This document shows, piece after piece, positions 52,501 through 61,500 of a stretch of DNA of 64,000 nt. The notes beneath the pieces are model-generated. The model was not told the origin of the DNA. It saw nothing but the letters and a program-made list of their open reading frames with translations, and did not search any database. Every line of letters begins with the position of its first letter. Position 1 is the stretch's first letter. The position numbers and the translations under genes were made by a program. The stretch is from NCBI RefSeq assembly GCF_027172205.1, contig NC_070614.1, positions 49,106,001-49,170,000 of the forward strand, in the 5' to 3' direction. Origin of the DNA: Podarcis raffonei (taxonomy: Eukaryota; Chordata; Lepidosauria; Squamata; Lacertidae).

Positions 52501-55500
52501 GTAGATAATAATAAATAACTGTAGCCTTGAGACAACATACACTCTAATCCAAGGGCTAAGGATTCTATTCCAGTGGTACCTCGGGTTACATACTTAATCC
52601 ATTCCAGAGGTCCGTTCTTACACCAAAGCTTTCTTGAACGGAGGTGCACACTTTCCCTAACGAGGCCTCCCACCGCTGTGTTTGGCTTCCGTTTGGCTTC
52701 CGTGGCAAAGTGTGCTAACCGGAACACCTAACTTCCGGTTTTGCGGAGGTCGTTGTCCGCAGCATTCATTAACAAGATTGTTCTTAAACCGAGGTACCAC
52801 TGTACTAGAACTGTACAGCTAGGAACTGTACTAGAACAGTCCCTAACTCTTAGGACAAATCTGGATGGGATATTATTCTAATTACTTTAATTCTGAATGG
52901 TTCAGATAGGGGAAGCAGCTTTTGCACCAATGAAGGGCCTACTGTACTTGAGACGTTGCCAATTTTTCACACACGCAGAATACGACAACCCAAAGGGCTG
53001 TTAACTCTTTTCTAGGCTACAGTGAGAATTTAAGGCAGGCTTGTGATTAGCTGATCACCGCCTTGGAGAGAAATGGACAGCTCTTCTCTCCTTTTCTTAA
53101 GCCAGTTGTGCCACATTAATGGGCAATGCAGGGAATATATGCACAAGCAGATCCTAAAAAGGATCAACTTCAATGGGCATTATTTCTGCAAGGCGAAATG
53201 GGCAGCCCAAGTTAAGTCCAGGATAAGAGAGGCTTCCACTGCTGCTGCTGCTATGGAACAAAGGACAAAGAACATTCCAGGTGTCGGCAATGAATTTTAG
53301 CCACCACAGTACCTACAATGTTTGTAGTCCTCATAGAGTCCATTTGGCTTAGGCACAGCAGTGACACCAAGGTTGTTGGACACAATATGTATTTAGGTTC
53401 TCAGATGCAACAGGCAATTATTCAGAGATTGACCATCTGCTAAGAACATGTAACTATGTCTCAACACTTTAGTAGGGATTCCTGAATTGCAGGGGGTTGG
53501 ACTAGATGGCCCCTGGGGGTCCCTTTCAACTCTTATGATTCTGCATTGTTTCTCACACAGATTCTCTTTGTTAAAGAGAAGGCCTTTCCAAAGTTTCACC
53601 GCTTGGCTTTCTAGGGGTTGGGGTGGGGAAATGGCCTTCCTGTCTCTGGTCAACAGCACTGAGCTGGGAAGAGGAGGGTTCTCATCCTCTCCCACAATTC
53701 TGCTCCCCTCTCTCAGGCCTGCATTGTATGCAATGGAGTCTGGAAGCCACCAAATGCCTCCCTCGGCTTCCCTGCAGCTCAGCAGCCGAGCGCCCAGGCG
53801 ACAGCAAGGCCAGGACTGGCCCTCCCACTTAACCACAGCCACTGGCACAGGAAGGAACCGCATCATTCGTGCGCCCTCCATGAGAGGAGAGCTTCACATC
53901 TCATGGGGGTGAGCTGGGACCAAGCCGCAGGGAACCTTTGGGGAGCCTCCCACGTGGCTTTAGCCCCATGTTAATTAATTGGACTTCAGCAGGGATAAAG
54001 GAGGCGCTGGTGCCAATTAAGGAGTATCGTTAAAACCTGTTCCTGAGAGGCTGGTGCAGAAGCAGTGATAGGGGAACCTGGGAGCTTCCAGATGTCGAGA
54101 GATTTGAGCTCCCATCAGCCTCAGCCATCCAATGGCCAATAGCCAGGGCTGATGGGAGTTGTAGTCCAGCGACACCGGAAGACCCTCAAGCTCCTTATCC
54201 CAGGTGAGCAGAAACTGCCAGCTTGCTAGCATCCCCTTTCTACGTCCACTTTATTCCTCAAACAGCAGATTCCCAAGGAAATGGAGGGAGCAGGTGGTTG
54301 GGAGTCAAGTACCACCCTGTTGATAGCGTACCCCACAGTCTGAGCAAGGATGGGGGCTGGACCAAACCAGGTTGATGCAGGAACTAGCCTCAGTTTCCCA
54401 GAGATCCCCTGCTCCCTCATCGTTAAAAAAATAAATAGATGCAGGGGAGGGAACCCTCCATTTAAACTGAAACATGACCCACCCGCCTACCCCGGGGGAA
54501 AGGTGCAAGTGATACTTTTTTTTTCCTTTAAAAATTAATTAAACAAAAAAATTAAACCAAACAATAAAATCAACGAAATTAGGACAAGTGCTCCAGGTAC
54601 CCTCTCACACCTGGGGCAGGGTCTTCTGTTCAGCCAATCGCACCTCAGTGTGTGCGCTGTATCTAGGCAACGGCTGGTCCAATCGGAACGAGCCCTCCCT
54701 GGCCTGAAAGGTGCGTGCTTGGTTGGGTTGGGTGACAAGAGAGGTGGTGGTTGGTTGGTGGTAGGTAGGAACCTAGCGCTTGATTGGTAGGTGGTCGGAG
54801 CCAAGTGTCCCAGAGGAGAGAGGGCGAGACAGAAGTGCCTCCCCCACTGGCAAGGTGCGGTGGGGGGGAGGGTTAAGGCATCAGTTCTTGGCAGGCAGAG
54901 ACTGGGCCAATGGAGAGCTGAGCACCACCGGCGGTGCATGGCAGCAAGAGTCCCGTGACGGGCGAGGGGCTCTGCGACACCGGGCGGAAAGCGTCAGCAA
55001 TGGAGAATGGAATTCGTGATGGGGCAACCGTCCACGTGCGGAAAGAGGACGGCTGACATTGACAGTCCTTTTCCGGAAGAGGCGCCCATGTGGCAGGCAG
55101 CAGGGCGATTCGACGGCAGCAAATGCCAAGTCCTTGACGGGGAAGACCTCCAGAGAACCCTACGTAAACCAAGTCCTCTTAGGCAACTCTTGGCAACTCC
55201 AGAGAACTCTGTGGAGGTGGAAGTCCTTGAGGCATGTCGGAGGAAACGCGGCCTTGCGCGAGGAAAAACCTGTGCCGACCAACGAGAGCTGTGGAAACTG
55301 ATTAGCTCTGCACACCAGCGGGATTGGAAGGGGAGGCCACCTTCAAATTTCGGGAAAAGCCTCTCAAGATGCTGAGTCCCAGATTCAACAGAGGAGCTGC
55401 CGGACTGCTGCAGCTTCTCAGGAGCTGAGTATCATCGGGCCGGGGCCTTCCCGCAGATGGCCAAGTGTGACGGAGAACGTGCTGGGAGTCTCTGAAAGCG

Positions 55501-58500
55501 GACTTTTGCTCCCGAGGTGATGAAGGAAGCTCTATCGAGTTGTCTCTTCTCGAGGGAAGGCCCCTGAAACTCAGGATAACCATTTTGTCGGCAGTGAAGA
55601 CTTCAAAAGAACGTCTGGTTTTCAGAGGCAGACAACTCTACCGCAGAATAAACGGAGTCCTTAAAGGCAACCTCACACAAAGCAGAAGCACCTTGAGCGG
55701 TGGAAGGAGGCGTAGACATTTCCAACGGGCGGCAAAAGACACCGAACAGCACCAGGCGGGCAACATGAGACTGAGTGCCCAGCAAAGTCCTGACATTCCT
55801 GGAACCTTTTTGCTGAGACAGTCGACCAGGCAGGATTCCAACAGCAGCGCTCTTTAAGATTTTGGAGATTGACTATTTATCAGCCGAAGGCAGAACGGGT
55901 CCCAAGGACAAGATGGCGCTCTCTTTGACGGACAGAAGAGGCCCACGGAATCAGGAAGAGCCACAGCGCATGTGGGGCTCCCAGACGAGAAGCTCTGTGG
56001 TTACAGAGCCAGGGGGCTTTCCACAAAGTGGAGAGCGGTGGCAGAAACGGTCCCAGGAGAGGCCTAGTATGTTGTGGCCCCTCCAAATCTCTCATCCACC
56101 TCCACGGGTACCTGTCTGTGCGGCCTGCTCAAGTACGTCTGTGCTCTCTCTCTCCGGTTCTCTCTCTCTCACTCTCTCTTTCGCACTCCCGGTGGATTGG
56201 AGCCTCTTTAAAACGGGGATCAGAACAAACGAGTCCAGAGGAGAATGTCAACGGGGTTGTGGGGGGAAACTCTCTTTAGGGTGAGGGGAAGCAAGGCCTG
56301 TCCCCACCCTCCCCTCTTCTCAGCAGCACAGAAAGCAGTCTCGCATGTGTGTGCTCGCGTTACGTGCGTGTGCGTGGGTGTGTCCTCAAAACAGCCCTGC
56401 CTCACCCCGGCTGAGAGCAGCCACCCCACTCCCACCCCACCCCGCTTTGGAACAGAGGAGATGGAAGAAGCCAGGTTCATGCCCCGGCTTAGGGGTGGGA
56501 AGAGTCAAATTTGGGAAATGCAGGGCAGGGAGGAACGTGGGCAAAACGAACCTTTCGATAACATGACATTCAGCAAACACATCAATAGTTAACCCTCCCA
56601 AAATCCAAGTTTGGCTGCTAGCTGACAGTAGGAGGCCCAGTTTATGGGGAGAAAGAGTGTGTGTCACTATCTAGTAAATCCAAGCAGACGGTATTTTGCA
56701 TTAAACATTTACACCACATTTAAGGCAGGGTGAAGTGTGGTGCACCATGCTCAGGATTCAGAACTCTTTGCCCCCGGAAAACCCAAATTCTGCAGCAAGG
56801 AAAGCGGAACTCTTGAGTCCCATCTAAATTATGCAAACTGGGCATCTTTGCATAATTTCCTCTTGTTTTGCATAATTTATTCCACACCACTTTTACACAA
56901 TTTATTCTGGTTTTCCTAGCTGTGCACAGGGAGGTCAAGGAGTTCTGCAGAGCGCTGGAGACATCTCTCCCTTCCCCCAAAGCGCTGGACACCTTCCTCA
57001 GAGACATTCATGCAACTCTTATTACATAAGCATCCAAGCTTCTCGCTTGATTTAAATAATAATAATTTAAACCCAAAAGCTAATAGTGTTCGCAGAAGTT
57101 CCCAGCACCTGGCACTTCAGGACACAAGGGATGAGAGGAGGCTCTGGATTGGGGAGGGGATTAAATTAGAAGCACCTGCCCACCAAAGTTATGGGGTGGA
57201 ACTGAGTACTGAGCAAACACGCAGCCCTTATTGCAGGAAGTCTGAGCCCCACTAACCCTCTCCCACTAACCCTGCAGCAGTAGCTGGGTACACGGCTGAC
57301 CTCTCTAAAGCATGTCTCCCCCCCAAAGTCCCCCCCAGGCATCTTTCCGCAGGGCCTCAGCACTGCCTGCCCACTGCACCCTGGGGTCCCTTGCCCGTCT
57401 GCCGAGCGGAGCCCCAGCACACTACCTCTTTCTTCTCCTCGTCTTCGGGGCCCGGGTCGGGTCCGGGGGGCTCCGCGGAGGGGTGTTCGTCAGGGCCAGG
57501 CTCGGGGGCCTCGCTCTCTGGTCGGGGCTCGGACGGCTCCATGGGCACCTCTTGCTTCTCCTCACTGTGCAGAGAGAGGGAGAAGTAGTCACTTATGGGT
57601 TGGTTTGAGGCGGGGAATGATGACTTCCAGGTACAAAGAACACGGCCATCTCTCCTTGAGAGACAGAAAGCACCTTGGGGAAAAGGCTGAGGCTCAGGAA
57701 AATACTGCTTGTTAACAGCCCTGTGGAACCTTCCCCCACAATATTCAAGTGGAACCTTCTCCTTGGTGGTCTCTTTCCCTCTAGCTACCATTAGCCCCCA
57801 TTTCTTCCATCCTGGCCAACCCCCCCAAAAACACCTTTGTGAACAAATATACTCCAACTAGCCTAGCTTCTCCCCCACCTTCCTAGAGTTCATTTGGGCC
57901 TTCAAGGAACCTCCCTCCACTGCCCCCCCAACAGGCTTAATCTCAGCCCCAGAAGCAGTGAATCTGCCTGAGCACATGAGGAGAACCTTCCTGATATCCA
58001 ATGCACAAAGCACAGCCACCCCTCCCCCCCCACATCTGGTGTTAGAGGTCAGAAGACAGTCCCTGAGCCCCAGCCCCTTCCCTTTCAGAGATCAACCACA
58101 GATGCCTAAAATAACAAACACTTTCCAAAATTATGAGCCCTCCCTTCTAAAGCTCTTATAGACACACTTCACCCCTAGAATGTCACCAAAGGCTGCTTCT
58201 TCTGTCTTCCAGGCCACAGAATCCCACAACCAAATCTCTCCCTCCCCCAAATTGCTCTCATGCAAAGCCTCCCCCAAAGTATCACAACATCCCCATGGGT
58301 CCTCAGAGGCCTGTCCTTAATAAGAGACCAGGGAACCGCCTGCCCCACTGAGGCCTGTGGGGAGGAAGGGGAGGGGGGAGAATGGACCAGGGAGTGACGG
58401 ACAGACAGAGAGGGAAAGGAGATGGGAAATAGGAAGTCTGGGGAAGAAAGACACGTGCAATTTGAAGGGGATGGAGGGAAAGAGCCAGTGTGCAGTTGGA

Positions 58501-61500
58501 AGGCAAACAGGAGGAGGAAAGAAATGGAAGAAAGAAGAGAGCAGGCAGGAGAAATATTTGCAGAAACAGCAAAGGGAGTGGTGGGGAGGTGTTGATGAGA
58601 CCAGCTGGAAGGGAGTAGAGGCAGAGTCCAGGGAAAGGAGAAAACGAGAGGAGAGAGAGAGAGAGATGGAGAGAGAGATGCAGCAAAATGAGGGCCATTC
58701 AGAAAGGGGAGAAGCAAGGGATTGCTGGAGGAGGAGAGTGACCCTGTCAAATAAAGGGAAGAATTGGGGAAAGGGTGGGGGCATGACAAAGCAGAGGGAC
58801 GGAGGGAAGGAGGGGGGCTGAAGCCAAGAAGGGAATGGAAGAGAAAATGGATGGCAGAGGGGCCCGGAGGAGGAGGAGGAGGAGGAGGAGGAGAGGGGGA
58901 AGGGAGCAGCGAGGCAGAGAAAGGAAGAGGGGGAGGGGCAGGAGGCGAGTGAATGAATGGGGGGAGAATGAATGGAGGGGAGAAAAAGGGATTTGCGCGC
59001 GGGGTGGGGTGGGGGCAGCGAGCTTGGAGCAGGATGCGGCCGGCGAAGGGAGAGAAGAGAGGGCTCGGGAAGGAGATGGGGACAGATCTGGGAGCGGGGA
59101 GGGAAGGGGAGGCGAGCGAGAAGGGAATGGCGCAGGGAGAGCAAGGCGCGCGGGGCGGGGGAAGGAGGAATGGGGCGAGGAACGGGAAAGGGAGAGCGGG
59201 GCGACCCGGCCGGGAAGGACGCAGCAGCAGCAGGCGGCGGAGCCCGGGCGGGACTGCGGGGAGCGGGCGAGGGGCGAAGGCCGGCCAGAGGAGGGGACGG
59301 GCGAATGAATGAATGAATGGGTGGATGGGAAGGATGGATGGATGGCGGCAGCGGCCGCGCTGCGCCAGGCCGGGCGCCCCGTCTCACCCTCCCTTGCTCT
59401 CGGAGAGCAGCATGGCCCGGCCGGCGCTTCCTCCGCTCCGCCTCTAGTCCAGCAGGCGCCGCAGCGACGCGGGGCCGGGCGGGGGCGGCGGCAGGAGCGG
59501 CGCAAGCAGCGTCAGGAGCGCACCGGGGCCGCGGACAGTCGGCGGAGCCATCTTGCCGCCGCCGTCTTTCCCAGCAGCCCCCGGGAGGGTTTGGGGAGGA
59601 GGGAGGAGGAGGAGGAGGGATGGAGAGGGGAGAAATAGCGGAGGAGGAAAGGGCATGGGGGGGGGCGCCGGAGGAGAGGCGATGGGAGGCTGCAGGGAGC
59701 GCAAGTAGCAAAGGAGGCGCGCACGCCTTGACACACACACGCCCGACCCACGCTTTGGCCTCGGCAGCGCAGCTTCTTCCCCCAGTCCCTGCACAACACC
59801 CCACTTCCATGTCACCCCCAGAAAAGAGAGGGGGGAACACCACCAGCCTGCAGAGACTTTTTTGGGATGTGGGCTGCTCTCTTGACGAAGGGAGGAATGG
59901 CAACATTTGGGGAATGGGCAAAGCTTTCCACATTTCTCGGCTGTCAAGGGTGCAGCCCAGCCGGGTCTGGGTCCTTGGCATCTCGGGCCGCCTCCTCACT
60001 GCCTGGGAGAGTCTGTGCCTTTGACAGCGGCATCAACAGGCTTCCACTGCCCTGTCTGCAGCACAGCAGTGGGTCTTGAGCTGCACGAACAGGGAATTGT
60101 GCCCTGTCAGCAACGACCACTATTCAGGGATAATGATGGGAGGTTCCTGGGCTTCTTAGGGGTATCTGGTTGGCCACTGTGAGAACAGGGTGGTAAAGAG
60201 ATGGTCCAATGACCTGATCCAGCCAGCTCTCCTTACTGTGACCTAGTCCAGGAACATCAGGGGGACTCCCCGGATCCCCATCCTGGCCACTATCAGGTAA
60301 CAAAACTGGGCGGCGGCACTGGCTTTTGGCACACCTGAGCCCTACAAACCAGTTGCATTGTTCCCCCCACTGCAAGTTAATTCGTTTCCTGTGTTTGTTC
60401 CAGTGAGACATTAACTGGCACCACCCCAATGGTGCAATATCAGTCAAAGGAGGTTCTCCTCCTCGCCGTCCCTTGAAAAGCAACTCCATCACCATCAGTT
60501 TGGCCCAGCGGACGGGTCCAGTCCCAAGCAGAAGTGAGATTCGTTGGCGCATGTTGCTGCAGAGACTGCAGCTGCTTTTTGGGGGGTGGGTAGCCTTTAG
60601 ATAGAGTACAGCATCTAGCACAGAATGGGAATTGCTTAAACGCTATACATGTGTACACTACCGGCCTAGCCCAACTGAAGTGGGGGGTCAAGCAGCCCAG
60701 GGTGATGAGGAGCGGCTCTGCTGATACCAGAAGCATCTACCCGACCATGGTTGATCTGCACCACCAAGATCCAGAAGCCATGACACCTTGACACTAACAA
60801 GGCGTGCCAGCTGTTTCCATCCAGCCCCTCAGCCTTGGACCATACAGACCACTTTAACAAAATCAAAACTTTTGAATCATCATAAAACCTGTAACAGCAT
60901 AATCTCTCTACCAGAAATCAAGTATCCTTGTATGTGCAGAAGTGAGGTGCATGAAGAAGGGCAGAGAAGAACTGAGCGGTCTTTGGAAGGTCCCAGGTTA
61001 ATTCCCTGATGGCGTTTCGTGCAGGGCTGAGAGGCTCCCCTCTGACAGCACTGAGCAAGGGATTTGTCCCTTAGGAGCGCACAGGGGCTGGTTCAGACAG
61101 AGACCCCCTGATCATGCTGAACTTAACAAGTACTGCTAGGGAAACAACCAAGCTCAGCTAGAAATATGTAGCGCATCAGTCCTGAATTTCTAAAACAAGT
61201 AAATTCGTCTGGGAATTCCTGCATTGCAGGGGGATGAGCCAGATGGCCAACTCTATGATTCTATGAAATCACCTCTTCCCCCAGGAACCCTCCCACAGCC
61301 CGCTCTGCGCATGCCTCTGACCACCCACATGTTCTGGGGCTCAAAGGTGGGCCAAACAAAGCCCTGTGTCACATGTTGCGTTGTGTGGCATTGCTGCGTC
61401 GTGGCCTCAAGCCAAACCTGAACTCCTGGGCCCGCTGCCGCCCCGGGAGGCTCCCTTCTCTACGCGCCCCATTCCCCAGCGGTGCATGTGGGGCCTGCTC

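Noticed and set aside
55007-55857. Plus-strand open frames of 122 and 105 codons in the promoter-like intronic segment
   Set aside because: They lie in different frames, match no family by eye and have no evident splice link. Kept only as part of the finding about the segment.
58317-59999. 560-codon minus-strand open frame next to the ACIN1 short-form exon
   Set aside because: It is low-complexity Pro/Ser/Leu-rich sequence forced by the polypurine tract and CpG island. It overlaps the real start exon in another frame and shows no domain.
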